Shown here: piece by piece, positions 1 through 6,449 of the stretch
Numbering within the stretch: the first letter of the stretch is position 1
How the letters are laid out: each line of letters opens with the position of its first letter
From: Sphingobium sp. CCH11-B1
GTDB taxonomy: Bacteria; Pseudomonadota; Alphaproteobacteria; Sphingomonadales; Sphingomonadaceae
Direction of reading: 5' to 3'
Assembly: GCF_001556865.1 (NCBI RefSeq)
Contig: NZ_LSJY01000049.1
Location: 1 to 14,863, forward strand
DNA length: 14,863 nucleotides
Notes under the pieces: model-generated
Seen by the model: the letters and a program-made list of their open reading frames with translations, nothing else
Told to the model about the DNA's origin: nothing
Database searches by the model: none
Made by a program: the position numbers and the translations under genes

Positions 1-2
1 CC

Positions 3-296
3 ACAGCCCCGCTGCGTCCGGCCCCTGTCGCCTTTTCGCGCGGTGACGCGGATCTCGACGCCATGGTGGCCGCGCCGCCGAGCGCCGACAATCCCTTCCT
101 CACCCGCGCCAAGCGCCTGCGCCGCGCGCGGCAACTGATCGCGCAGCGCGAAGCGGCCGCCGCGCCGGTGGCAGCGCCGCAGACCCCCTATGCAGAGCCT
201 GTCGCCGCTGCATCGGTGGACCGCAGCCAGACCGTCTATCGGTTCGGCGGACAGGGCGCCTCGTCGCCCGGCTTCCTCAAGCCGCGCACCCGCTGA
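3..296 (+). CDS. Hypothetical protein, C-terminal part (cut by window edge)
   Basis: The reading frame is open from the first bases of the window to a TGA at 294-296, so this is the 3' end of a gene starting upstream. The ATG at 63 is unlikely to be the true start, because the frame continues before it without a stop. The visible 97 residues are rich in Ala, Pro and Arg. They include a basic stretch (NPFLTRAKRLRRARQLIAQR) that could be helical, then a low-complexity linker and a basic end (PGFLKPRTR). No family was recognised and no catalytic motif is visible. A strong hairpin terminator follows 20 bases after the stop, which supports a real transcript ending here. Confidence 0.55.
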   Translation, partial: TAPLRPAPVAFSRGDADLDAMVAAPPSADNPFLTRAKRLRRARQLIAQREAAAAPVAAPQTPYAEPVAAASVDRSQTVYRFGGQGASSPGFLKPRTR

Positions 297-315
297 TCTG
301 TTCTGACTGCAAGAG

Positions 316-354
316 GAAAGGGACGGAAGGCGCGCCAGCCTTCCGTCCCTTTTC
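316..354 (+). terminator. Rho-independent terminator
   Basis: A perfect 14-bp stem, AAAGGGACGGAAGG (317-330) with its complement at 339-352, is extended by a C-G pair around a six-base loop. It ends in a run of T (350-353). It ends the gene at the left edge and insulates argG from read-through. Confidence 0.85.
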
Positions 355-360
355 GCATGC

Positions 361-459
361 GACGCCTTTCTCGACGCGCTTGTTGCGCTTTCGACGCGTG
401 CCTGTTACCGGCGCGCCGGTCCTATCGCGTCCGTTTTTCGAAGAGAGTCGCTCCCCGCC
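361..459 (+). promoter_or_regulatory. argG leader / promoter region
   Basis: The stretch lies between the terminator and the argG start. It contains an 8-bp direct repeat TCGACGCG at 371-378 and 391-398, exactly 20 bp apart, and a perfect 14-bp palindrome ACCGGCGCGCCGGT at 407-420. A weak pair of hexamers (TTGTTG at 380-385 and TGTTAC at 403-408, 17 bp spacing) could be a promoter but matches consensus poorly. A purine stretch AAGAGAG (441-447) about 12 bases before the ATG is the only ribosome-binding candidate. Confidence 0.3.
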
Positions 460-1677
460 ATGTCAGACAAGATCAACCGCATCGTCCTTGCCTTTTCGGG
501 CGGCCTCGACACCAGCGTGATCCTGAAATGGCTGCAGCAGACCTATCAGTGCGAGGTCGTGACCTTCACCGCCGACCTGGGGCAGGGCGAGGAACTGGAG
601 CCCGCCCGCGCCAAGGCGCAGCTGATGGGCGTCAAGGAAGAGCATATCTTCATCGACGACCTGCGCGAGGAATTCGTGCGCGACTATGTCTTCCCGATGA
701 TGCGCTCGAACGCGCTCTATGAAGGCCTCTATCTTCTCGGCACATCGATCGCCCGGCCGCTGATCGCCAAGCGCCAGATCGAGATCGCGCGGCAGGTCGG
801 CGCGGACGCGGTGAGCCATGGCGCGACAGGCAAGGGCAATGACCAGGTCCGTTTCGAGCTGGGATATTACGGCCTTGCCCCCGACATCAAGGTGATCGCC
901 CCGTGGCGCGAATGGGATCTGACCAGCCGCACCAAGCTGATCGAGTTCGCTGAACAGCACCAGATCCCGATCCCGCGCGACAAGCGCGGCGAAGCGCCCT
1001 TCTCAACCGACGCGAACATGCTGCACACCTCGTCCGAAGGGAAGGTCCTCGAAGATCCGTGGGAGGAGACCCCCGACTTCGTCTATTCGCGCACCGTGAA
1101 CCCGGAGGACGCGCCCGACGCGCCCGAATATATCACCGTCGATTTCGAGCGCGGCGACGGCGTCGCGATCAACGGCGTGGGCATGAGCCCCGCGACCCTG
1201 CTCGAAACGCTCAACGACTATGGCCGCAAGCATGGCATCGGCCGGCTCGACCTCGTCGAAAACCGCTTCGTCGGCATGAAGTCGCGCGGCATGTACGAGA
1301 CGCCGGGCGGCACCATCTACCACCTCGCCCATCGCGGCATCGAGCAACTGACGCTGGATCGCGGCGCGGCGCACCTGAAGGACGAACTCGCGCCGCGCTA
1401 TGCCGAGCTGATCTACAACGGCTTCTGGTTCAGCCCGGAGCGCGAAATGCTGCAGGCGGCGATCGACCACAGCCAGGAAAAGGTGACCGGCACCGTCCGC
1501 CTGAAGCTCTACAAGGGCGGCGTCCATGTCGTCGGCCGCAAGTCGCCCAATTCGCTCTACAGCGAAAAGGTCGTGACGTTCGAGGATGACGCCGGCGCCT
1601 ACGACCAGCGCGATGCGGCGGGCTTTATCAAGCTCAATGCCCTGCGGCTCCGCTTGCTGGGCCGGCGCGACCGCTGA
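460..1677 (+). CDS. argG: Argininosuccinate synthase
   Basis: This enzyme joins citrulline and aspartate with ATP to give argininosuccinate, AMP and pyrophosphate, the penultimate step of arginine synthesis in the cytosol. The 405-residue product has the usual family length and starts with the normal N terminus. The N-type ATP pyrophosphatase loop AFSGGLDTS is at residues 11-19. The signature [14 protein letters not shown] is at 120-133, and the characteristic sequence [15 protein letters not shown] follows in the C-terminal domain. The ATG at 460 matches the family start. The gene stands alone between a terminator upstream and an extragenic hairpin repeat downstream, so it is probably monocistronic. 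No arginine-repressor site was recognised. Confidence 0.97.
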   Translation: MSDKINRIVLAFSGGLDTSVILKWLQQTYQCEVVTFTADLGQGEELEPARAKAQLMGVKEEHIFIDDLREEFVRDYVFPMMRSNALYEGLYLLGTSIARPLIAKRQIEIARQVGADAVSHGATGKGNDQVRFELGYYGLAPDIKVIAPWREWDLTSRTKLIEFAEQHQIPIPRDKRGEAPFSTDANMLHTSSEGKVLEDPWEETPDFVYSRTVNPEDAPDAPEYITVDFERGDGVAINGVGMSPATLLETLNDYGRKHGIGRLDLVENRFVGMKSRGMYETPGGTIYHLAHRGIEQLTLDRGAAHLKDELAPRYAELIYNGFWFSPEREMLQAAIDHSQEKVTGTVRLKLYKGGVHVVGRKSPNSLYSEKVVTFEDDAGAYDQRDAAGFIKLNALRLRLLGRRDR

Positions 1678-1693
1678 TCGGGAATTGGGCGGC

Positions 1694-1713
1694 GTCCCCG
1701 CGAAAGCGGGGAC
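1694..1713. repeat. Extragenic hairpin repeat, copy 1
   Basis: A perfect inverted repeat GTCCCCGC-GAAA-GCGGGGAC begins 17 bases after the argG stop. The layout (8-bp arms, four-base centre, core CC-GCGAAAGC-GG) matches two further hairpins in this window, at 8320-8339 and 14509-14524. It lacks a T-run, so it is a poor intrinsic terminator, although as RNA it would fold with a GAAA tetraloop. I read it as a dispersed REP-like element. Confidence 0.65.
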
Positions 1714-1767
1714 CATTCTCCCCGGATTCACGTCCTCCGGGCAGGCCCTAACCCAGATCATTGCAGA

Positions 1768-1785
1768 TTGTGACATTATGGTTAC
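1768..1785 (+). promoter_or_regulatory. Possible operator before Nudix-DUF47 gene
   Basis: TTGTGAC-ATTA-TGGTTAC lies 9 bases before the ATG at 1795 in an AT-rich patch of a GC-rich region. It can be read as a loose 7-4-7 direct repeat resembling a Pho box. It can also be read as an imperfect palindrome, TGTGAC-N6-GTTACA. Neither reading fits a known consensus well. A Pho-type site would make sense ahead of a phosphate-transport locus, but that is inference. Confidence 0.2.
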
Positions 1786-1794
1786 AAGCGATCC

Positions 1795-2910
1795 ATGCGC
1801 CAGATCGCTGCCCTGCCCTATACAACCGCCGCCGACGGATCGATGCAGATATTGCTCATCACCTCGCGCGACACGCGGCGCTGGGTGATCCCGAAGGGCA
1901 ACCGCATCAAGGGCCTGTCCGGCCATCGCGCCGCCGAACTGGAAGCGTTCGAGGAAGCCGGAATCCACGGCATCGCCTGCCCCGCGCCGGTCGGCCGCTA
2001 TCGGTACGACAAGAGGCGGCGAAGCGGCGGGGCGCGCGCGGCGACCGTCGAGGTTTTTCCCCTTGCAGTCACCCGCCACCTGACGCAATGGCCCGAACAG
2101 GGACAAAGGGAGTTGCGCTGGTTTTCCGTGGCCGATGCGGCCAAAGCGGTGGACGAGCCCGATCTCCAATCCATCATCGCGGGCTTCCGCGAACCGCCCG
2201 CTGATCCGGGCTGGCTCATCCGGTCGCTATTGGCGATCCGCGAATGGCAAAGGGAAAGGACCGGAATGCTGCGCTGGTTTCATGCGCTGATGCCCAAGCA
2301 AGGGCGATTCTTCGAGCAGTTCGAGGATCATGCCGCGACGCTGGTCGCAGGCGCGGACGCGCTGGCGCAATTGCTGAAGGGCGGGCCGGACATGGCCGCG
2401 CACATCCAGCGGATTTCCGACGAGGAACATCGCGCCGACGACATCATCCGCGACGTCCTGCTGGACGTTCGGCGCATCTTCGTGACGCCGTTCGATCGCA
2501 GCGCGATCACCGGCCTTATCGGCGTGATGGACGACGCCATCGACCAGATGAACCAGACCGCCAAGGCGATCGCCCTGTTCGAGGTCACGGAGTTCCCGGC
2601 GCAGATGCAGGATATGAGCGCGCTGATCGTGGAATGCGCGCGCATCACGGTAGAAGCGATGCCGCTGCTGCGATCGCTGAACCTCAACGCGACGCGGCTG
2701 CATGAACTGACCGAGCGGCTGGTCAAGCTGGAAGGCCATGCCGACCTTCTGCACGAGGCGGGGCTGAAGGCGCTCTACGCCAAGGCGCGGGCCGGCAACC
2801 CGATGGACTTCATTGTCGGCAATGAAATCTACAGCCATCTGGAAAAGGTGACCGACCGGTTCGAGGATGTCGCCAACGAGATTTCCGGCCTGGTCATCGA
2901 TCACGCCTGA
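1795..2910 (+). CDS. Nudix hydrolase domain fused to DUF47 (PhoU-like) domain
   Basis: One uninterrupted 371-codon frame encodes two domains. Residues 1-150 are a Nudix domain. Its box spans 35-57 and keeps G35, E50, E53, E54 and G56, but has Leu at the usual first Glu (41) and usual Arg (49). The N terminus (RQIAALPY) and the PKG before the box suggest the small DIPP-like Nudix hydrolases that cleave diphosphoinositol- or dinucleotide-type substrates. Residues 158-371 are a DUF47/PhoU-like all-helical domain, a family commonly encoded beside PiT phosphate transporters, as here. Met158 (ATG at 2266) is a typical DUF47 start and is preceded by a purine-rich Shine-Dalgarno (AAAGGGAAAGGA, 2249-2260). 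A separate DUF47 protein may therefore be made by internal initiation as well as, or instead of, a fusion. The start at 1795 is the first ATG after an in-frame stop and has no clear ribosome site. Confidence 0.85.
   Translation: MRQIAALPYTTAADGSMQILLITSRDTRRWVIPKGNRIKGLSGHRAAELEAFEEAGIHGIACPAPVGRYRYDKRRRSGGARAATVEVFPLAVTRHLTQWPEQGQRELRWFSVADAAKAVDEPDLQSIIAGFREPPADPGWLIRSLLAIREWQRERTGMLRWFHALMPKQGRFFEQFEDHAATLVAGADALAQLLKGGPDMAAHIQRISDEEHRADDIIRDVLLDVRRIFVTPFDRSAITGLIGVMDDAIDQMNQTAKAIALFEVTEFPAQMQDMSALIVECARITVEAMPLLRSLNLNATRLHELTERLVKLEGHADLLHEAGLKALYAKARAGNPMDFIVGNEIYSHLEKVTDRFEDVANEISGLVIDHA
2249..2268 (+). promoter_or_regulatory. Internal ribosome-binding site and start for DUF47 domain
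   Basis: AAAGGGAAAGGA followed by CCGGA and ATG (2266) gives a good Shine-Dalgarno at normal spacing inside the coding frame. It sits exactly at the Nudix/DUF47 domain boundary. A DUF47 protein of 214 residues could start here, which is the usual size for stand-alone members of that family. Confidence 0.5.
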
Positions 2911-2928
2911 TCGCGCCAAATCCTCAGC

Positions 2929-3045
2929 CCGTTCGCCCTGAGCAGGGATCGAGCGAAGTCGAAAGCCCCTGTCGACGGGTCGCGCATCGCTCGGTCCTCC
3001 GATACACCGCTTCGACCTTGCTCGGCGGACATTCAGGACGAACGG
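2929..3045. repeat. Extragenic imperfect inverted-repeat element (117 bp)
   Basis: The outer arms CCGTTCGCCCTGAG (2929-2942) and TTCAGGACGAACGG (3032-3045) are complementary at 12 of 14 positions. Inner arms (GAGCGAAGTCGAAAGC, 2951-2966, and GCTTCGACCTTGCTCGG, 3009-3025) pair again with one gap and a few mismatches. The element fills most of the space between the DUF47 stop and the PiT start. The GTTCG-CCTGAGC-GAAGTCGAA wording resembles repeats scattered through sphingomonad genomes. No ORF or transposase is inside. It could fold into a long stem in the transcript. Confidence 0.55.
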
Positions 3046-3070
3046 ATTTTTGAAGGGCAGACGTTAGTTC

Positions 3071-4069
3071 ATGGACCCCATCGCATTTCCCCTGCTGGTC
3101 GCGCTGATCGCGGTCGCGCTGGCCTTCGATTTCCTGAACGGGCTGCATGACGCGGCCAATTCGATCGCGACCATCGTGTCGACGCGGGTGCTCAAACCCC
3201 AATATGCCGTCGCCTGGGCCGCCTTCTTCAACTTCATCGCCTTCCTCTTCTTCGGCCTGCATGTCGCGACGACGGTGGGCAAGGGTATCGTGGACGCGGC
3301 GATCATCGACCCGCAGGTGATCTTCGGCGCGCTGATGGGCGCGATCAGCTGGAACCTCATCACCTGGGGGCTGGGCATCCCATCCTCGTCCAGCCATGCG
3401 CTGGTCGGCGGACTGCTGGGCGCGGGCATATCGAAGGCCGGGCTGTCGGCGGTCGTGTGGAACGGCGTGTTCATGACCAGCGCGGCCATCGTGGTATCGC
3501 CCGCCGTCGGCCTTTTCCTGGCGCTGATGCTGGTGCTGGTCATCAGCTGGATCTTCCGCCGCTTCACGCCGCAGGGCGCGGACCGGGTGTTCCGCAAGCT
3601 CCAGCTCGTCTCCGCCTCGCTCTATTCACTGGGCCATGGCGGCAACGACGCGCAAAAGACGATGGGGATCATTGCCGTACTGCTCTATTCGCAGGGGATG
3701 CTGGGCGGCGAGTTCCACGTGCCCTTCTGGATCGTCATCAGCTGCCAGGCGGCGATGGGCCTGGGCACGTTGCTGGGCGGGTGGAAAATCGTCCACACCA
3801 TGGGATCGAAGATTACCCGGCTGACCCCGGCGCAGGGTTTCTGCGCAGAGACCGGCGGGGCGATCACGCTGTTCCTGGCGACCCATCTGGGCGTGCCGGT
3901 GTCCACCACCCACACCATTACCGGCGCGATCGTGGGCGTGGGCGCGTCCCGCCGCCTGTCGGCGGTGCGCTGGAACGTCGCGTCGAGCATCATCGTCGCC
4001 TGGGTCGTCACCCTGCCCGCCGCCGCCGCGATCGGCGCGCTCTTCTACGGACTGACGCGGCTGTTCTGA
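3071..4069 (+). CDS. Inorganic phosphate transporter, PiT family
   Basis: This is an integral inner-membrane permease for low-affinity uptake of phosphate, usually as a metal-phosphate complex driven by protons. The 332 residues are mostly hydrophobic, with around ten membrane segments. The duplicated PiT signature is clear: GLHDAANSIAT at 24-34 and GHGGNDAQKTMG at 188-199. The paired re-entrant motifs PSSSSHALVGG (104-114) and PVSTTHTITGAIVG (276-289) are also present. It is shorter than E. coli PitA (about 500 residues) but typical of the compact alphaproteobacterial form that pairs with a DUF47 protein. The gene lies 160 bases after the Nudix-DUF47 frame on the same strand, which suggests a phosphate-transport unit. 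The ribosome site is weak (GAAGGG about 13 bases upstream). A bidirectional terminator follows. Confidence 0.93.
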   Translation: MDPIAFPLLVALIAVALAFDFLNGLHDAANSIATIVSTRVLKPQYAVAWAAFFNFIAFLFFGLHVATTVGKGIVDAAIIDPQVIFGALMGAISWNLITWGLGIPSSSSHALVGGLLGAGISKAGLSAVVWNGVFMTSAAIVVSPAVGLFLALMLVLVISWIFRRFTPQGADRVFRKLQLVSASLYSLGHGGNDAQKTMGIIAVLLYSQGMLGGEFHVPFWIVISCQAAMGLGTLLGGWKIVHTMGSKITRLTPAQGFCAETGGAITLFLATHLGVPVSTTHTITGAIVGVGASRRLSAVRWNVASSIIVAWVVTLPAAAAIGALFYGLTRLF

Positions 4070-4075
4070 CACGGA

Positions 4076-4112
4076 AAGAGGGCGCGGTCGGTTTCCCGCC
4101 GCGCCCTTCCCT
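4076..4112. terminator. Bidirectional terminator between convergent genes
   Basis: The stem GGGCGCGG (4080-4087) pairs with CCGCGCCC (4099-4106) across an 11-base loop. The right flank is TTCCCTCT on the plus strand and the left flank reads TCTTTCC on the minus strand. It sits between the transporter stop (4069) and the stop of the convergent small gene (4131), so it can serve both. Confidence 0.7.
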
Positions 4113-4130
4113 CTCCCATGAAGCGGATCG

Positions 4131-4304
4131 TCAGGCCACGCGGCCGAGCCGATGATAGAGATTGGCATATTTGACGGATTCGGGCTGGTCCTGCACCTCG
4201 CGCAGATAATGGGCGATGGCGGTGCGGATGAGGCCGAAATCCTCCTGCGAAAAGACAGCCCGCGACCGGGCGGGCTCGGGGCGCTGCATCGTGTCGGTGG
4301 TCAT
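4131..4304 (-). CDS. Small hypothetical protein, 57 aa
   Basis: A 57-residue gene reads on the minus strand from ATG at 4304 to TGA at 4131-4133. A strong Shine-Dalgarno (AGGAAGGA) lies 7 bases before the start, which is the best reason to call it. The product is soluble and mixed-charge. It has a short disordered N terminus, then a region that could form one or two helices (FSQEDFGLIRTAIAHYLREV), ending in YANLYHRLGRVA. No family name was recognised. It diverges from the XRE regulator at 4433 and shares the 128-base intergenic region that carries a large palindromic operator, so the regulator may control it. A convergent terminator lies just past its stop. Confidence 0.7.
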   Translation of the reverse strand: MTTDTMQRPEPARSRAVFSQEDFGLIRTAIAHYLREVQDQPESVKYANLYHRLGRVA

Positions 4305-4392
4305 GGCATGGTCCTTCCTGCGTTGTGCTGAAACAGGGATGTAGACACTTGCGCAGATGGCGAAAGGGCGATGAGTGCCGCGCGGTCATGAT

Positions 4393-4421
4393 TTGATTTG
4401 GTCATAGTGTCATTTTATGAC
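4393..4421 (+). promoter_or_regulatory. Putative promoter of the XRE regulator
   Basis: TTGATT (4393-4398) and TATGAC (4416-4421) are spaced 17 bp and match the sigma-70 hexamers at four of six positions each. Transcription would begin about 4428, leaving almost no leader. No Shine-Dalgarno precedes the ATG at 4433, which fits leaderless translation. The -10 lies inside the palindromic operator. Confidence 0.4.
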
Positions 4422-4430
4422 ACTATGACC
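4400..4430. promoter_or_regulatory. 31-bp perfect palindromic operator
   Basis: GGTCATAGTGTCAT (4400-4413) is followed by TTT and the exact reverse complement (4417-4430). Fourteen-bp perfect arms over a three-base centre are far longer than a chance palindrome. It ends two bases before the ATG of the XRE regulator and covers the expected promoter, so autoregulation by that protein is the natural reading. A half-site GGTCAT recurs at 4384-4389, 16 bp upstream of the left arm. Confidence 0.85.
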
Positions 4431-4432
4431 GT

Positions 4433-5836
4433 ATGGCAGATGTGACGGACCGCAAGCTCTATCTTGGCCCCAGGCTTCGCGTGCTGCGGCGCGAACTGGG
4501 CCTCAACCAGACGCGCATGGCGGAGGAACTGGGCGTGTCGCCCAGCTATCTCAACCATCTGGAACGCAACCAGCGTCCGCTCACGGCGCAGATGCTGCTG
4601 CGGCTTGCCAACACCTATGACATCGACATTCGCGACTTCACCGCCAGTCCCGCAGATGGCAGCGCGGGCGACCTGGGCGAAATCCTGTCGGACCCGCTGG
4701 TCCGCGACATCGGCATCGCGCGCGACGAAGTGCTGGACGTCGCGGAAAATTATCCCGGCGTGGGCGAGGCCATCGCGCGCTTCTACCGCGCGCTGACCGA
4801 CCTGCGCCGCGTTCCGGGCGAGGCGGTCGCGGGAGGCACGCAGCCCTTGCTGGTCGCGCCGCTCGACTGGCTGCGCGAAACGATCGCCAAGGCGGGCAAT
4901 CATTTCGCCGACATCGACGCGGCGGCCGAAGCGATCGCGGCGGAGCTGCCCGACGACCCTGCCATGCTGCAAGCCGCGCTGCGCCAGCGGCTGAAGGACA
5001 GGCATGGCATGGCGGTGCAGGTGATGCGGGCGGACGTCCTGGCCGGATCGCTGCGCCATTATGACATGCACCGGCGGCGGCTGATGCTGAGCGAGCGGCT
5101 CGCCGCTTCGGGAAGGCTGTTCGCGGTCGCCTATCATCTGTGCGCGCAGGAACTGGCCGACGCCATCGCCGCGCAGATCGCGCGCGCCGCGCCGCCCGAT
5201 GAGGACAGTCGGCGGCTGTTCCAGATCGCATTGATGAACCATGCCGCCGCCGCGCTCATCATGCCCTACGACCGGTTCCGACAGGCGGCCGAGCAGAGCC
5301 GGTACGACATCCCGCTGCTGATCGACCGGTTCGGTGCTTCGGCGGAACAGGTGGCGCACCGGCTGACCAGCCTGCATCGCACCGGCGCGCGGGGCATCCC
5401 CTTCTTCCTTGTCAAGCTGGACCGGGCGGGCATCCTGTCGAAACGGTTCGATGGCGAGGCTTATCCCTTCGCGCGCTATGGCGGCACCTGCCCGCGCTGG
5501 GACGCGCATGCGCCCCATGGCCCGGGCGAGATGCGCCGGCAACTGATCGAGACGCTGGACGGCCGGCGCTTCCTGACGCTGAGCATCGGCCTGCCGCGCG
5601 GGGACGCGCGCGCCGGATCGGTCGTCGCGCTGGGATGCGAGGCGAAACATGCCGGGCGCGTCGTCCATGCCGACGGCATCGATGTGGAGCGGGACGAGGC
5701 CGTCGGCGTCGGCCCGACCTGCGCCTTGTGCGAGCGGCGCGACTGCCCTGACCGCGCGCTGCCGCCCGTCACGCGCGCGCTGGACCTGCACAGCTATGAG
5801 CGCACGGCCGCGCCCTTCCCGTTCCGGCGGGTTTAG
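4433..5836 (+). CDS. XRE-family regulator, short-chain fatty acyl (RamB/ScfR-like) type
   Basis: This 467-residue DNA-binding regulator has an N-terminal HTH of the XRE type (residues 12-66, recognition helix near SPSYLNHLERN). A middle region is related to the IrrE/M78 fold but has no HExxH metalloprotease motif (YHLCAQEL at the equivalent place). The C-terminal domain resembles DUF2083, with Cys353, Cys402 and a Cys430/433/438 cluster that may bind metal. Known relatives such as RamB, MccR and PrpR-like proteins control isocitrate lyase or methylcitrate-cycle genes in response to acetyl- or propionyl-type metabolites. No such target gene is adjacent here. The start at 4433 is supported by the conserved N terminus, and there is no Shine-Dalgarno. 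The perfect palindrome directly upstream suggests autoregulation and possibly control of the divergent 57-aa gene. Confidence 0.88.
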   Translation: MADVTDRKLYLGPRLRVLRRELGLNQTRMAEELGVSPSYLNHLERNQRPLTAQMLLRLANTYDIDIRDFTASPADGSAGDLGEILSDPLVRDIGIARDEVLDVAENYPGVGEAIARFYRALTDLRRVPGEAVAGGTQPLLVAPLDWLRETIAKAGNHFADIDAAAEAIAAELPDDPAMLQAALRQRLKDRHGMAVQVMRADVLAGSLRHYDMHRRRLMLSERLAASGRLFAVAYHLCAQELADAIAAQIARAAPPDEDSRRLFQIALMNHAAAALIMPYDRFRQAAEQSRYDIPLLIDRFGASAEQVAHRLTSLHRTGARGIPFFLVKLDRAGILSKRFDGEAYPFARYGGTCPRWDAHAPHGPGEMRRQLIETLDGRRFLTLSIGLPRGDARAGSVVALGCEAKHAGRVVHADGIDVERDEAVGVGPTCALCERRDCPDRALPPVTRALDLHSYERTAAPFPFRRV

Positions 5837-5862
5837 ACTGTCCGCCTCGCCCTGCCGAAACA

Positions 5863-5899
5863 AGTCCGGGCTGACGGGCTGCGTGGTGCCGCCCGGACT
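5863..5899. terminator. Hairpin between convergent genes
   Basis: AGTCCGGGC (5863-5871) pairs perfectly with GCCCGGACT (5891-5899) over a 19-base loop. On the minus strand the stem is followed by TGTTTC, giving a modest intrinsic terminator for the phosphatase-like gene, whose stop codon overlaps the arm. It may also end the regulator transcript from the other side. Confidence 0.55.
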
Positions 5900-6326
5900 A
5901 TTGCGGTTTCAGCGTGTCCATGATCTGCCGCACGGGGCTGATGTCATATCCCGCCGCCGCTGCCTGCGCCGCCAGAACATCGCCATTGTCGCCCACCCGC
6001 GCGCGGGTGAGCGCCCAGAGCAGCGTGCTGCGCGTGCCCGACCGGCAATAGGCAAGCATCTTGCCGCCCCCGGCCTGATCCAGCGCCTTTTCCATGCCGT
6101 CGAGCTGCCAGGGCGCAAAGCCGCCATGCGACACCGGGACGGCGACATAGGCGATGCCGGCCGCCTTCGCCGCCGCCTCGATCGCGTCGCCGTTGATCTG
6201 GCCCGGCTCCTCGTCATCGGGGCGGTTGTTGACGATGATGGTCACGCCCTGCGCCTTTGCTTCGGCCACCTGTTCGACACTGATCTGCGGGGACACGAGG
6301 ACGTGATCGGTGAGCTTGCGGAACAT
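5898..6326 (-). CDS. TIGR01244/DUF442 family protein (beta-lactamase hydrolase-like phosphatase)
   Basis: The 142-residue protein has a tyrosine-phosphatase-like fold with the active-site loop CRSGTRS at 94-100 (nucleophile Cys94, Arg99). The conserved early segment NNRPDDEEPGQ is at 33-43. This matches DUF442, the N-terminal domain of BLH/Blh proteins found in sulfide and biofilm-related contexts. The true substrate is not known from sequence. ATG at 6326 is chosen because AAGGAGAAGG lies just upstream and the family starts at this point (MFRKLTDHVLVSPQ). A longer in-frame start at 6446 would add 40 basic residues without family support. It lies 123 bases after recQ on the same strand, with a small hairpin between. 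Confidence 0.85.
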   Translation of the reverse strand: MFRKLTDHVLVSPQISVEQVAEAKAQGVTIIVNNRPDDEEPGQINGDAIEAAAKAAGIAYVAVPVSHGGFAPWQLDGMEKALDQAGGGKMLAYCRSGTRSTLLWALTRARVGDNGDVLAAQAAAAGYDISPVRQIMDTLKPQ

Positions 6327-6430
6327 GAGGCCTTCTCCTTCTGCGGCAGAGCGATGCCTTCCGGGGCCGACGCTTGCAAGGTTTTTGAAGTTTTTCGCGC
6401 AGAGGCGGAGGGAACGCCGGGCGGAGAAGA

Positions 6431-6445
6431 TGCGGCTTCGCCGCA
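6431..6445 (-). terminator. Weak hairpin terminator after recQ
   Basis: TGCGGC-TTC-GCCGCA forms a tight 6-bp hairpin starting five bases past the recQ stop. On the minus strand it is followed by TCTTCTCC, which is T-rich but interrupted. Termination may be partial. Confidence 0.4.
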
Positions 6446-6449
6446 AGGC

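Noticed and set aside
1003..2169. 388-codon minus-strand frame across argG and the Nudix region
   Set aside because: It crosses two well-identified plus-strand genes and a hairpin repeat, and its translation resembles no family.
4415..5863. 482-codon open frame on the minus strand opposite the XRE regulator
   Set aside because: It is a GC-rich antisense shadow: the plus-strand frame has clear HTH and cysteine-cluster motifs, while the antisense product is low-complexity Arg/Gln/Ala with no family.
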